Part shown: in pieces, positions 1 to 14,357 of the stretch
How positions within the stretch are numbered: the stretch's first letter is position 1
How the letters are laid out: each line of letters begins with the position of its first letter
Assembly: GCF_030463565.1 (NCBI RefSeq)
Contig: NC_134643.1
Location: forward strand, 167,732,491-167,796,490
Direction of reading: 5' to 3'
Length of the DNA stretch: 64,000 nt
DNA from: Pelecanus crispus
Lineage: Eukaryota > Chordata > Aves > Pelecaniformes > Pelecanidae
The notes under the pieces: generated by a model
The model's database searches: none
Seen by the model: only the letters and a program-made list of their open reading frames with translations
Told to the model about the DNA's origin: nothing
Program-made: the position numbers and the translations under genes

Positions 1-3000
1 GGGCTTCCTAAAGCCACGACTTAAGTTCGTATAACCCAATGTCCAAATTAAAACACAGAGGAGTCCACAAATCCTGCCCCAGTAGGCCCAGGCTCCAGGG
101 ACACGAGAAAATAAGCCAGTGACACCAAGAAGAGAGTTGATACAAAGTCCAAGGGAAGGGAGCAATAATTGCTTTGGTGGAGCTGGAGGACAAATATGAC
201 TCCTCCTGCCAGTATAGTGGCATCTTTGAAAGAGGTAGACTGCAACTCTTAATTAAAACTGGACATGCCTTCTCAATAATTTTCACTAAGCAAAGAAAAG
301 TATCTTTCAATATGGGGATTCAGATTCTAGATTTTAATGTGAACGTTCAAGAAATAGATAATAAGATTGAGGAACTTTAACTTATCAGAGGGAAGTAATG
401 TTACAGAACATTTTTTAAAAAAAAAGTCTGGGTGGCAAGAAAAGTTATCAATATAGTATCAAAGTATGGTCAATGGTAGAAAATAGGGGAACAGGATAAG
501 CACATATCTGGTGAGAAATAACAATTTCCCAGAATCTAATTCTAGTATTGGAGTAACTAAGATTCAGCAAAATGGAAGTTCTGCTGATGTAAAGTTATCA
601 TTACCTAAAAGTTTTAAGGGACATAAGTGTCCTGTCTGTCAGCTGTAAGGACAACGTACTGTTTGGTCAATTTGACATCTTGGCTTTCAGAATTTAAGGA
701 TGGTGAAAGCGTTTGCTGATAAACAACTGAGGTGACTGTGGAGCACTTTGCAGAGAGCACAAATAACTGCATAGGACAGGACAGGGTCAGACAGGAAGAG
801 AAAATACAAGAAGAAACAAGCAGATCTGGAAGTAACACAGAAAAAGCTGTAATCAAAGGGTTTATGTGAGCAGAGAAAAAAGTTTGGGGACTGTGATAGG
901 TAGGTGAAGCACAGGAATCGCACATCAGAGGAGGTGTCTCCCAGCAGGTTGAGGATGTTGGGGGAGAAGATTAGGAAATCAGAAAGAAATCAGAAGGAGA
1001 GGACTTGAACAAAATGGGTAGAGACCTAGAGGTGCAGTGAGACTGGCAATGCACAAAGCCAACATTGCTCATAGACTTAGAAAGCAAGCTGTTGATGTGG
1101 ATTTCAGTTGATGTGTTGTATTGGCTGTGAGAAAGGTATCAAAATGGAGACCCATTTAATGATGTAGATCTCTCCTGGAACTGTGATGGCATACTTTTGT
1201 CGATTAGCATTTTAATGAGTCATAATAAAATATAATATGTGGATGTAATCTGTGCACAAATGCTTGAGGAAATGAAAGACTGACTAACAACCATTGCATA
1301 ATTTCAGCATGGAGAAGTTATTGCCCAATTCAAATGTCAAAACCATGCAAATAGAGATGCCTTGGTCCTACTAGGTTAATGTTCAATTTGTTCTATTACC
1401 ATTTCAAACATCAAGAAACACAGGCAATAATATTTCTGATTTGGATATTTAACCTTTATTCCAGTAATTTCTCTTCTGGATGAAATGAAGCCTACAGCTG
1501 AAGCACTCTAACTGAGAATAAGGATCTTCACCTAATTCTGTGATTAGGCAAGGGACTTCACATAATAAATCTGGCAATATTTTCCCTTAAATCAAAATTT
1601 CCAGGACAAAAAGGTCTCTTCCGTAGACCTTCAATTCCTAATTTACTGAACATAGCCATTCTCAAATCCTGAATTCCTTTAGAACAACAGACAGTAAAGC
1701 TGATAATCATTTTTGCCAGTTTTTTTTTTTCTAAATAAGGAAATGTCAATTTATTGAAACCTCAGTTATGTCTGGATTCTGACCACAGCACAGGGACCCC
1801 CAGCTGGAGTTATGACAGTCAGCTCCTAAGAAGAACAAAAACATCCTGATTAAAAAGAAGAAACTTTTTAAATAATCCTTTTTTTTTTCCTCATGATACT
1901 TGATTTGCATGCTTCCTCAGAGTAGAAATGGATTTTTAAATCAGTTTCCCATGCAGTTGGAAAAGGTTTTTTCTTAAATGGCTTTTCTTGCACAATGATA
2001 TTTAGTGTTCCCAAGAATAGCGTGAAGAGAAGAGAATACGAAGTACCAAATCGGGGAACAGATAGTTGGGTAAATAGGGAATTTAAGACAAGGAGCCATT
2101 AAGCATACTCCTTTTACTTCAGGAGTAAGTCCTTTTCAAGGACGAGGGAAAAACAAAATGTACAATTCAGCTCCGTGGCGGTAGGTGTAACATTTTAATA
2201 GCTGGCATACTGCCTGTATCTGATGCACTTGTTCAAATAGGCAGATACTGGATTGGATAAATGGAAGGGCATGTAAGGACACGGAGTCTAGCTCCTCGCT
2301 GCATTTATTATCACAATATCTCACTGACTGCAGAACGTGGGAAGAAAGTTCGCTGGATGTTAAGAGAGGCTTTATACTGACAACCCGAGGTGGAGGCTTT
2401 TGGTGTGATTAATGGAAACTAAAGCCATAGAACAGCTGAAACTATTCTATGTCCAACTCAAATACCACTTTTAACATTTACTGGTGGAAAAATCTCTCTC
2501 CCCCAAACATCAACTCAAACTTAACTCACATGATTTATATTCTCGCACGGGTAATCTTATACTACCAAACTTCTTTTTTTTGGACTGGGTATGATGGATG
2601 ACATGGCTGATTAGTGACCCCAGGTCTGTCTTGCCATGCTCCATGTCACCCCATAGCACCCAGCTGGTAAAGCCTGGCAATCAGTAGACTGATGACAAGA
2701 AAGCTCACCGTTTTACAGCAGAAAGATGTCGGGTTTTCCTTCTTGTTTTTTATGTTTTAGGGTTGACATTGACTTTCGTCTCACCCAAGCCACTAGGGAT
2801 GTGTTCTTCCTTAAAAAAAAAGAAAGGCGCCCTATGCCTCTGGAAATGATTTCTCATACAAATTTGTCTGTGTGCATTTGAAAAGGAAAGCTGATTTTTA
2901 ATGTTTGTATTCTTTTAGCCTTTGATGGTAGCACACCACACATTTTATGTACGTATGATGTTATTGTTACTAAAAAATGTCTTGGGAGAAAAGCTCTAAC

Positions 3001-3179
3001 CATATCAGCTGGTTTCTAAGCAAAGATGCTCAGATTTGCAGAGCTGCAGAGCACCTGCTTGCACTAGGTGAATTACAGTCACGGAGGATGCAATACCAGT
3101 CGCCCAGGTATGAAAAACAGCTTCTTAGAAAGTATAACCTCAAATATCTGTTGCTGCCATGAACGTCACAGGTGTCCAT

Positions 3180-4015
3180 GACTCAGCACTGCGGTCCGTC
3201 CTATTTTAACGCAGAGACCGAACCAAAAACTTCCGCAAGAAAATAATGCAGCGCGCAACCGCGGCTGTCGTGTGTGCAGGGATCTTCCCGCCGCCTCGCA
3301 AAATGAATTAAAAAGGAAAGAAAATGTTTATTTGCCTGTGCAGCCCTGGGTTCTTGGTGGTTTTGGGGTTGGTTTTTTTTTCGGTGAGTAATGACTGCTC
3401 TCTGCTACTTGATAGCCGAGGCTGGCAGCGCTATGGCAACCGGGCTGCGGGAAGGGCGGAGGGGAAAAGTCGCTTAGCAACTGGAAGCTTTAGACAGGCA
3501 AGGCTGGTTTAAAGCACAGCAGTTTAAAAAAAAAAAAACAACACAACAGAAAAGCAACAAAAATCCCCCCCCCCCAAACAAACCTACAGTTGCTACCATC
3601 AGAAAAGATGAGATGATTAAAATATAGATCACAAGAGTTGAGAAAAGAAGAAGAAAAAAAAAAAGGCATGACAAAGCCAATAAAAAAAGGAGATAACAGC
3701 TTAGGGAAAAAAAAAGTGGAGATATTTTATGCTGATCATCCTAGATGCAAGCTTCATCAATGCAAACAATAGCCCTAAACCAGCCCAGACAGTTCCCTGC
3801 CAGATGCCAAGACTGTTCCGCAAAGCAGAACGCCATAGGCGGCATCTCGCTGGCCCCCAGGCTTTGGCGGGGAGTCCAGAGGGGCTCGGTGGGTGCAGCC
3901 CCGAGCCCCCGCACAGCCCCTGGGCAGGGTTCCCGTGGGCTGCTGGCACCCAGAGCCCGCTGGCAGCGGGGCCGCCGCTCCTTGGGGAGGTGGAAGGAGC
4001 AGCGCCTGCGTAGTC
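3180..4015. promoter_or_regulatory. CpG-rich patches, possible promoter
   Basis: Two CpG-dense patches (about 3195-3475 and 3815-4015) stand out in CpG-poor surroundings, for example GCAGCGCGCAACCGCGGCTG at about 3250. CTATGGCAACC (about 3431-3441) is half of an RFX X-box. Between them are homopolymers (A runs, ten C near 3566). No exon, start codon with conserved frame, or splice pattern was identified. It could be the promoter of an unannotated non-coding RNA or a distal exon of a neighbour; orientation is unknown. Confidence 0.35.
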
Positions 4016-4794
4016 TTGCTTCTGCTCATTATTATTTATAGCCTTCCTCCGGTATGATAAGGACTCTACAGGCAAGAAAAAAACCATAATATGAAAGGTT
4101 ATCCAATACACCAATTCAGATTTTTAGTAATAATTTTCCAGAGATGTTTTTCCAGTGCTCCAGGCACCCTAACACTTCATTAATAATGCAGTAAAATCCC
4201 AGCAACATTACATTAATCACTCCGGTGGGAACCCAGCCAGTCAGGCACCTCTTTTTCAGTCCTCCATCCTCAGCCTTCTCTAAGCACTGTCTCGAACAGA
4301 CGTCTTTCACTGCATGCTTGGAAAGTTGCCCAGTTTGAGCTATTTTGGACTAACAAAGGGACAATTTCATCCAAAGACACAGAACCCCCACAGAACTGCT
4401 GCCCTCCCCCTCTCTAGTGCAATGGGGGTTGGGTGTTTCTGCTGACCATCGGCCAGGCAGGAAAACATGAAAGAAGAGACTAAGTTGGTCTAACCTTCCC
4501 TTTTAAAGTCTACCTAGAGACCGACGGACTTGCATCTGCAGGTACAAGGAGCCACAGACTCTACGTGCTGCTTATGCCACCGGCTTTGTTTTTGGTGGTG
4601 GGTTGTTTGTTTTGTTTTTTTTTTTTTAATGCAGAGAAATCAGTTTAATATTGGAAAAGCCTGATCAAGCAAAAATGAAAATAGATGCTGGGAATGTGTC
4701 AGTCTGGTCAAATATCAGCATAGCCAAGTCGCAGGCACGTTGGCAGGCAGAATTGGATGGCATAGTTTTTTTTCCAGCCAAGCAACCCAACCAG

Positions 4795-4925
4795 CAGCCA
4801 GAACGAAGACGCTGCCCGAGCTCCCGGCCACCCCTGCGCCCTGGCCGGCTGGCCTGTCCTGGCTGCCTGCCTGCTCCCTCGGACCCTGCAGCGGCCAGCT
4901 GCTGACGGGCAGCCGGCGCTCTGGC
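4795..4925. other. CpG-rich patch
   Basis: About a dozen CpGs in 130 bases (GACGCTGCCCGAG, GGCCGGCTGG, GACGGGCAGCCGGCGC). The ORFs through it (4651-4905 and 4740-5054) have low-complexity GC-driven translations and no domain. Possibly part of the same regulatory region as the 3.2-4.0 kb patches. Confidence 0.3.
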
Positions 4926-6200
4926 TGCAGCCTTGCCACCTCCCAGGCTCCAGGGTTGCTGGCTGAACCAGTGTTTTTAGGGCTTATAATGCTACAGGAT
5001 TTTGTGTTCACGTTTACCAGCGGCATTGTCTCCCCAGTAGACAGTGCTGACTAAATTGATACTTTACAAAGGCACAAAGGAGTCAGCTTGTGACTGATAC
5101 ACAATACTGGTTAACAAGACACATACAATGGTGGTATTAGTGGGAGGAAAGAAAAGCTCAACTTTCTGTCAGTCATAGGTTCATTAGAAAGTAAAGAGCT
5201 GTTAGCAGGCAGAAAAGCTCTTTAGATGCATGAAAATGGTACCAGTTCTGAGAAAAAAAAAAAAAGGAAAAATTAATCTTGCTTTAATGCTGGTGGAACT
5301 AACTCAAACTGTCTTCCCTCAAGTAACCTTTTTTTTAACAGATTTCTGAAATGTGTACATTAAAAGAACAAGATCTAGGAAAAATCCCATTTTTCTTCAT
5401 TAAAAATACCCCCAAAGCATCTTACATACGCTTTGACCAGAGACTGATACTGTCAACCTGAAGCTTCTTGAGGAATGTCATATGTTATTGTAACACTAAT
5501 AACCAATAAAAGCTTCTAGAGTTATAAGAAATAAATAACATGAAACGTATGTTATCTTTTCCTTTTGTCTCTTCTAATGTTTTTCTAGAGTTCAGGGAGG
5601 TCTTACAGTCAGAAGATGTGAGAAGGAGGTATATAAAATCCTTTAAATCCTCTAGTGACACAGAGAGAAAAGAGGTGAATTGTTGCAAACAGCGTGCAAA
5701 TTTTTCTTCCAAAAATGTTCAGTGATTCTTGGATTTAAAAGTCCGAGAGACATACCAGCAAGCCCTAACAGCTAGGTGTTTATTTCACCTTTTTTTCTTT
5801 CCAACATCTTTGTGTTCATCAGATGAACTGTCAAAGCCTCCAGCACAGCCTGCAAGTCCTGCCCCTTTATTGCTGTACAGCATTTTTGGCTGACAAGTTG
5901 TACAAATCTTATTGCAGTTCTGTTTGTCTTGGAGCAGAAATAGCAAAATGTAACCCACCTCACTCACATGATCTTACAACTCAAAAATAGCCATAGATTT
6001 TAACATTGCCCATGGAATAAGGTACCACACTCGGTCTAAGATCCAAGAATCCCAATACAACTGTGAATATGTAGATTCACTCATCTCACTACATTCTCAC
6101 TCACCCCTCCACTTGAAAACAAGTCCCAAAGGTAGAAAACTTCAGATATTAAAAAAATCAATGTAAGACATATGAATATTGTGAAATTCGTGGCCACTGT

Positions 6201-6211
6201 CATCTACTGGC
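6201..6211 (-). promoter_or_regulatory. CTCF-core-like site
   Basis: The minus strand reads CCAGTAGATGA, close to the CCASYAGRKGG core of the vertebrate CTCF motif with one change. A short match; occupancy unknown. Confidence 0.2.
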
Positions 6212-6729
6212 CTGCTCGCTGCCAGTGACACCAATGAGCTACCGGATTAAGCTATATAAGCTGTAAGGGTTAGTTTTGCCTTGCTTTGGATGCCATATAT
6301 TGCAGGAAATAATGTATGCATTGGTAAGGACAGGTAAATGAATTAATTTTTTGTTAAACGGTAACTTCTGGGAAAAGATAGTAGTAGGATGTAATTTTAA
6401 CCTAATTCTTACCATGTGTCTTCTGTAACAATGTTCGAAAAAATACATGCCCTTAGAGGACAAATAAAAACAAAAATATGGAAAAATGAACATGATCTAT
6501 GCAACTGAAGATTGTCGTAACAGATGCCAAAGCAAGCTAAGCTTGCTCAGGCCACCTGTATTCTTTGCTAAATTTTGAGTATTTCACCTTGAAAGTTTAA
6601 CGGTCTTCACCGGAAGTCTCTTGCACCCTGAAAAGCCTGACCGTTTTCTGCTTCTCTATGCAGGGACACTGTATTATTATGATTACCGTCACTGGGAAAG
6701 CCTGTGAAGACAAATGTGTTGCCCGAGTA

Positions 6730-6740
6730 CCATCTAGTGG
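6730..6740 (-). promoter_or_regulatory. CTCF-core-like site
   Basis: The minus strand reads CCACTAGATGG, a full match to the CCASYAGRKGG core. It lies 530 bases from a second, weaker site in the same orientation. Confidence 0.3.
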
Positions 6741-8920
6741 AGGGAATGCTGGAGACACAAATGAACATGCTGGACCCACCACCTCTCCTGGAGCTTTCCT
6801 GGCCTCCTCCCCTCGCCTGCTTCACTGCTGCCCTCTCTGCTGCTGCAGTCACATCCACTGCCGAACACTCACTCCAGAAGTGATTGCAGGATTTGCAGAA
6901 AGAAGAGGAAGTTATTTGAGGTGGGAGCCAAGCCCAGCAGGGCAGTGTCGGGTCTTTGGGGAAGGAAGATGCAAGACTGATAAATAGTCATCTTCAAGTT
7001 GCGCAGAGACTTTTCCAAGGCTCCCTCCCCCACAAAGACTACCTAGGACTGAAATGCCTTTTAATAATACAGACCATCATGCTTAAGAACATTTGGAAAT
7101 TTTACTTTGTTTTCTGAAGAAATTTATAGGCAAACCACACGTCAGTGATGCCACCTGTTTCTTATTTGACAGCAACCATCTGGACAGCAAATACTCTAAA
7201 GCCAAGAAAGTCATTGCAGTCTGCAAGGCAAGATAGAGAGCTGTAATTTAAATGCCCGAATGTCAACCACAATATGAAGAATTATATGCGGCCCAAGGGA
7301 GGGATGCATAAAGTGGAAAGCATGCCTATAGCAATAAGCCTTGCATTAGAAGAAACAATGATTAAATATGTAATGTATGGGCTTGAATGGTCTCCTACTC
7401 ACCTTTCTGTTTGCAATGACCGCTAGACAACAGAGGAAGCCTTTCCAGAGATTAAACCAACTTAGAGGTGGAGCAATCAAAACAAAAGTAGCAAAAAGCA
7501 GAGCACACACACTTCATGACCTCCCTCATTCACACCCCCTGAGCAGCAGTGAAGTAAACAGCCCCTGCATGCAGCTCAAATGCAGTTGGCTTCTGGCCGC
7601 TGGCTGCTAATCTGACTCTCTCCTTCCCCTAATTTTCGTCCTCTGTGTCCCATCAGTCTTTTGTTTACCTTCTCCTCATTTCCTTCTACCCATCTCACAG
7701 TTTATTTGGTTCCTAAAGATTAAAATAAAATGAAAAACTAAAACCAGAAAGAGCTCTAGGAGAGTTATGGCCTGTATCTCATTGCAGCAGGGCAGTGCTC
7801 TGCACAAGTAAGAATAAAATTCAATAGACGGTATAGGGCAGTAAGGCTAGAACAGGGAAAACATTGGAAATTGAAGTGTATAATTTGCTTTTGAAAGGTG
7901 GAGTACTGAGCCAGACAGAATAAAAAAGTGATGATTTTTAGTGCTGCTTGACTAGCTGGCAATTCTCTCATCTTCAGACTGAGTGCTAATTTTTAAACTG
8001 TGCAAAGTGTCTCCTGGGGCCAGAGAGCGTATCTGTAAATGAGACCCAGGGGAGGGAGGGCAGACTTCAGTGATGGGCACTAACCACAAGAGAAGTGACT
8101 CAAGGTAGCAGTGAGGCAAACAAACCAACAACCCTTTATTTGCATTCTGTAAGTTCCTTATAACAGTAGTGGCCACACAGCAGTGATCAAGAGAAGAATT
8201 ACCAGTGACAGAAAGAGAAGGGAATTACTGTCAGGCAACAAGGTGACAGTACAGTCTTAGGCCATAGCTGTAACAATTACATTAGTTATGATCAGTATGA
8301 GAGATCCAAGATATTTTGGAAATCGACTTGAATATCTGACGCTTTCATAAGGAGATGGAGTAGAAGGTCTTTCCCATGTAATTCTCCCAGACATAGGTAC
8401 CGTTAAGTATGAGAGTGTTGCCTCCATGGCTGTGGCTTGTGCTCCATCCCACTGAGACAGGCATCCCTACCTGACACCTGAAGTCCCTCAGAAGACTTTA
8501 ACTAAGCCTCCACCTCCTTCAGCACCAAGGGGGAGCATCCCTTCAGTGGCCAGCTCCATGCTGGAGGACCTTGAGGGACAAGGCCAAGCCAACATCCCTT
8601 GTAGTCTCAGTAGTGAGTGGAGATGCTAAAAACCTAGCGTGGCTATCTAGACCAAAATTCTTGCTGCACATACATCTCACACCTAAACTGTGTGACTTTG
8701 TATGAGAACATTCAGCTAGACTGGTGCCTCTGCAAACCATGCCCCAAGACCTGCTTAGAGAAAAGGTCTAGAGAGGATGGCATGGTAGCTCCTGAGACCA
8801 TGAGCCTAGGGGAGATGGCATGGTCTTGGGTATCAGTGCTACTAACTGTTCAGCCATGCAATATCCCTAAATCTTAGTCTGCAAGAGAAGGAGGGTGTTG
8901 AAGTAAGCACAGGCAAAGGG

Positions 8921-8939
8921 AAGAGAGAGAGAGAGAGAG
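8921..8939. repeat. Short (AG)n run
   Basis: A GA/AG dinucleotide run of about nine units. A simple repeat with no further meaning. Confidence 0.8.
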
Positions 8940-9115
8940 CAGGAAGAGCCCATCTGTCTCTGCCATGTGATGTGTCCCATGGCACTTCCCTGCTGTGTCT
9001 GTAGGCTGCACTGCCAAGTGAATGGATAGCCTTATGCTATTTCCAGTGTCTTGCTGGGAAAAGGAGAGGACATTTGAGATCAATAATAGAGCTTTGGCTA
9101 GGTTTGCTGAATGAC

Positions 9116-9138
9116 TGCTGGCATGTGCCATGCCAGCA
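9116..9138. repeat. Perfect 10-bp inverted repeat, 3-base loop
   Basis: TGCTGGCATG, TGC, CATGCCAGCA form an exact hairpin. The stem is too short for a microRNA precursor, and no flanking pairing is seen. Confidence 0.8.
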
Positions 9139-12100
9139 AGATCTGGGAATGGTACCAAAAGCACTCCGCTCACTGGGAATTGCCTTTACTGGTCTGGAAC
9201 TGGCTGCAGAGTGTCCTGCATGAGAAGTTTGCTTCCCTCTTCTGACACGAGTCACTGCATTTGGCAGGGGGAAAACATAATGTTCCCACAGGAGCATGAA
9301 ATCCCAGGGAGTTCTGCCCAGGGTTGGTATAAAAGGTTTCTCTCCAGTCTTGGTGTTTTCCCTGCCTCTGTTCCTCTGTCCTGAGAAGGGAGCAGTGCCT
9401 CTTTTGTCCCAGACTGCATGTAAGAGCCTCCTCAGTCAAACCTGTTTCTTTAGGATCCTGTCCTGCAAGTGCCGACCTCTCACCGGAAAAGCACCTGGAA
9501 GGCTCTCTGTGCTTGAGAGTGAAAGATTGCGTGTTACGCAATGTCGTCGTCTTGCCTGACAGATTACAGTGTATTTAGTTTAGCCCACATGGTTAGCGTT
9601 CTTAGTTCATCATTCCCTAGCATTTGAAACACTGGGCTTCTAGGGTGGGAAAGGGCAGTGGTAGAAATGTGGCATTGTTTTGGAGCTTTGTAAGCTCCTT
9701 GGACACCAAAATAGAGACAAAGTCTCAGGCTGAACTGTGGACAGTTGTACACCACAGTAGGCTGCATTGTAGCTCCAGTTCAGGTCAACAGGGGATGGAC
9801 CTCTCTGCTGAGCTCCTGGCTCTCACCAATGCCTGGGCTCACTTCTGCAAACTAGTTTGCTCCAGGACAGCATGGACAAGACTGCACCAAGTGTGACTCC
9901 TTCTATCCTACACAATCTTCCAATGCTATCCCAGCAGGTTTTATACCCTCAGACATGCCATACACGTATGCAGCTTCATGTTACAAAACCACCACTCTGG
10001 CAAGCTGCAACACAGGTTATGCACTACTTCAGACATCTTGAACTGGGAAAAAAATACACGAAAAGAAACATTTTCCATTGGGCTGCCTAGGCATCACATG
10101 GGATGAGACACGTTGCAGGGAAAAAAGCTGTGTAGCATGGATCTGCCTGTGCTTACCACTTGGCCTCAGCACTGAGGATTAGCTCCTGGCTCTCTTTTAT
10201 TTAGCAGTGTAGCCACAGGGTCTAAGTAACCTTCTTCAGCCTTGTCACAGCTAGTGTTGTAGTAACATAATCCTATTATTCTTAATATAGCTCAAGCTTA
10301 GGAAATCATTGTCAAATTGAGCCATCTTCCAAAGGTACACTTTCAGACTCTTCGAAGGACAAGATTCAGCATTTCTGAAGAACAATTTCATGTTGGTTTA
10401 GATCCATATCCTGCATCGATAAATACATTCTAGGCCAAAGAACACATGTATAGCGGTGTGGTTCTTATTTCTTCCAATTTCTTTTATATTTGAGGAGATT
10501 GCAGTTGCTTTTTTTTTTTTCCTATCAAGAAAAAGTATGATGTGGTGTGCATATGGCTATGATATAGATGCTGTATTCGGAATTAGCAGAAAGATCAAAT
10601 TTACTAGGCATTTCAAGAGCTCTTCAACTGATACAATAAATCAAACATCATGGACCCAACAGTGTTGTCTTTATACTGTAGCAGCCAGAGTGAAATTAAT
10701 TCATAAAAGTGGAGCCAGAAGGATTTGGCCAAACACCTATTTATCTTAAGGAAGAGTTAAAAAAAAATTAATGATGCTTTGGGAAGATGTCAGATTTATA
10801 GCATGAAATGCCCATAACCAATAGTAAAAATCTACTCAGTTAAATGGATGCCATCTGTGTATTCTGGCATTTGGTAGCCTAAACAGCTTTTGATATATTT
10901 GGACTTAGAACCAAAACTATAACCGGTAAAGCTTCCAGAAATCATAAAAGAGAATAGAAGAATATGAATTCACATGTTTCAGCAACTCGTATTTCACATT
11001 TGTAACTCAAACTTTGTTCCATGATTTTATGACAGAAACAAGAAGAGGGACTACAGTTACAGCAGCCAGAAAGTATCTTTGCCATTGACAATGATTAAGG
11101 AAAAAACAGGAGAAAATGGCTACAAGAGGCTTAGTGCCAGACTATAGCCCAATAGACAGCCATGATCCAGCCTGCTGTGGGCTTGCCTGAGTCTGGGTCA
11201 TCTCTGTTACGACTGGACAGTAGCGTTGTAACATAAAAACCACTTCCTTCATCATAGTTGTTTGCATTTGAAATGTGAGCTTCTAATAACTTGATTCACC
11301 CATGAACCAAATATAAGTTGGTCTGATCTATGTTATGGGAACACTAGTCTACCTTATATGCCCACCTAAACCTCTGTGCTTACCTTACCTGAGGTAGCTT
11401 AAATTGACTTTCCTTAAGTCTTTTAGAATTCCTTTTGCTAAATGGAAACATGGAAAAACTCCATTTTGAGACAGATTTGTTTGGGAAAAAGTAATGAACC
11501 AGAAGTATGGTATATCATTTTTGGAAGGAAGATCATATTGGAAGATGATACTATTTACAGCCTTAGCTAATGCAAAACGCTATTCCCAAACACTACCGAA
11601 GTGCAGTTGGTTTTCGGAGGAAGCCTGGTGACTGTTTATACAAATCTAGCAACAATATGTAATAGTTTTATACTTGGCAGAGAGCCAAGGAAATGCCTCC
11701 AGTGTTTGAAACTGCAGGAGTAATATGTCTATTGCCTATCTCAACTGAATTTGATCCAGAACACTGAAGTTAATATAGCTACTCTGTAGGGGAAAAAATA
11801 ATTAAGCTTTGAAATAAAAAGAAGTCAGGAATTTGGATTTCCTTGCTCTCCAGCCAACTGCTCTCCCAGAGCACCATACCTTTTCTCAAATGCACATGAG
11901 GGACCTGAAAACTGGCAGTGCCTGTAAATCTGCCTGCGTCTTGGAGCTGTCCAAATTACAAGGCACTTCTTTGCTTTGGGCTGGTAGGGGGTTTGGTGGT
12001 GATGGATGGCGGCGGACCCAGCCATAATCAAACGTGAGCTGCAGAGCAATGGAGGTTGGATTGCATGAAGTGATGAAAGCAGAAGTAGGTCTGTCTCAAA

Positions 12101-13259
12101 TAGGTACCTGGCATAGATGCAGTGTATTTCACCCACAGGTGCTTTTTTAAACCACAAAATAGTTGATTTTACTCAAAGTACCAGAGAAAACATTTTTAAA
12201 AAATACAGTGTTGATTTTTAATGTTTTCTGAGGAAAAGAGGAAAGACTAGATCTGCAGAGGAAATTAGGCACTAGAATGCTCTGTGTTCCAGTGAATAAC
12301 TAACATAAAATGCTTTAACATTCATTGCAGATGAACTGAGATTCAGGCTGCTATTATACCATATAATTGCCAAGGAAGCAACTGGCTTCAGTTTCCAAGA
12401 AATGACTGCAAGTTGTAGCATAATGAATGACACATCAAAAGAGCCCGCCGTGAAATTCTAGTTTATGGCAACTTGGTGTTAACGGCAAAAATCCACTTCC
12501 TGCTTTGCATAGAGCTAGGTTGGAAAGTCCTAAGCAAGATGGACAATCTGTCCAAAAGTCTGCAAATATCAGATGTTTTAGGAAGTAAATTATAAAAAGA
12601 ATTTTAGAAGGTATTTTGTGCAAATACTGACTGCCCTAAAACTCTTTAAAAACCCAGTGTTGTGTACCTATGCTGAACAAATGACATAGTCATGTATGAA
12701 CTTTGCACTGAAGTTGTAAAAAAATAAATATTGATATAGTAGCTGCGCTATATACTTCATAGATGATAAGGAAACATTAGCCTTGGGAAAAAAACAATCC
12801 TTCAAAGCTGTAAGCCTTGGTCCTGCATGGTTTTTGTTTTTTTCCATTGAATTTGCTAAAAAGTCAGTTGGACTCTGCAAAGGCAGAGGGACAGACATCA
12901 TAATTTCCCTTCTGCCAGCTGAAAGGATTTTATAGCGACATTGAAAATACGAAATGCTTTGTTGAATAGTTGGCACTAATGTCTGTTTTAGGAACACAGA
13001 GGGACTGTGGCAGTTCCTTTTCATGGTGTCTGGAGAACTTTTGTCAAAGAACGACTCCATAAACAACAGCCATGCACAGGATTTAGTATGTAGAATGCTA
13101 TTTAAACAGTTAAATTAAATGTGAGGTAGTGCCCTACACATTCAAAAGGTTGTTTTCTTTCTTACCCTCTCGGTTCCAAAAAGGATCTTTGTCAGAATGT
13201 AGTTTATAACGTATCATGCAACATATTTTAATAGAATAGCTGAGATGGTTGTTCTTCAT

Positions 13260-13650
13260 CTAAAAATTAAAGGGCCCCACCAACATCATCATAAATGCTG
13301 CATTACCTTTGAGGTTTGGCAGGCTTTTAAGGTCACCTCTCTTTAAATTTGAAAATGCTTGCTCACATTCAAGTCTTCCTGCCAGGAGGACTCAATTCAT
13401 TAACTTGCACTTATATGGATGGCTATTTTACTGTTTCTTTAACTGAAATTTTATGCTGGCTGCCTGCTGTGTCCTGAGTGCTGCGAGCATTTCAGAAAGT
13501 AGGTGCATGCTGTGAAGGCAGCCCTCTCTGTAAATAATGTTCCAATTAATAAGACAATTATACAGCACTGCAGTACTTTATTGGTGTTCTCTGTTACTGC
13601 AGTGTTGGTCAGAGCACAATAGTTAAGAGAGCATCAACATTTTCTTATAA
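13260..13650. other. Candidate conserved non-coding element
   Basis: Complex, repeat-free sequence with TTCATTAACTTGC, TCCAATTAATAAGACAATTA and CTGCAGTACTTTATTGG. It resembles enhancer-type DNA by composition only. No ORF. Confidence 0.25.
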
Positions 13651-14357
13651 GCCCTTCTCGCCAGAAGCTTAGACTTAGAAACTCATACCACTCTGAAAAT
13701 TCAATAGCGAAGAAGCAGAAACGCATGTATTTTACAGTGTTTTTATACAAAATTGTTTATACAAGTAAAATTAAAATGAGAAGAGGGGATTTTGTTTAGA
13801 GTCTTTTTATATGAAATGCTTTCTACTTTATGGGTTGTAAGAGTAAAAACAGAATGGAAATATATCTTCAGTTACATTTTAAAATGTTTACTATAGCCCT
13901 CCAAAGGCATTTTAAACTGAAATTTTACTGGTCATTAGTCTGTTATATGAACGAGTCCTGGAACAACTGTAGATTGAAATTTCTAAGGTCCAGACACAAC
14001 CTCTGAAGACCAGGTAGAATTTAGCTGTCCAACACAAAAGATCCTGCACCCACTCAATGAGCTGCTGTGTCACCCTGGGGATGCCTGCGGTCTACAGCTG
14101 CTTTGCGCTTTTAGTTTAAGTTCCCCAGATACCTGGATTTGTGCTTCTGAGTGCAGAAAGAGTTTCTGTCTAAACCACTTGGTACCTGTGCCATGTCTTA
14201 GCCCCAAAGAGATGCAAGTTAGTCACTTAGGCTGATGACAAGTCACCCAGTAGTTTCGGCGAGGACAGAACAAGATAGCTACACGTGCTCCTCTGTGCTG
14301 ATTGTAGTTTCTGGAATGTGTCTTGCATAAGTTGGTCTTCAGGTTATGAAGGTTGTA

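Larger units (their letters stand above)
1..14357. other. Intergenic, mostly unique sequence
   Basis: Apart from the CpG-rich patches, hairpin, AG run and CTCF-like sites listed separately, I see no exon with a recognisable domain, no RNA gene and no clear transposon. The ORFs are short and their translations have no family features. Homopolymer A and T runs are frequent (for example 1720, 2573, 4615, 10510). Confidence 0.7.

Noticed and set aside
9116-9138. Possible microRNA hairpin
   Set aside because: The stem is 10 bases with a 3-base loop and no extension; too short for a precursor.
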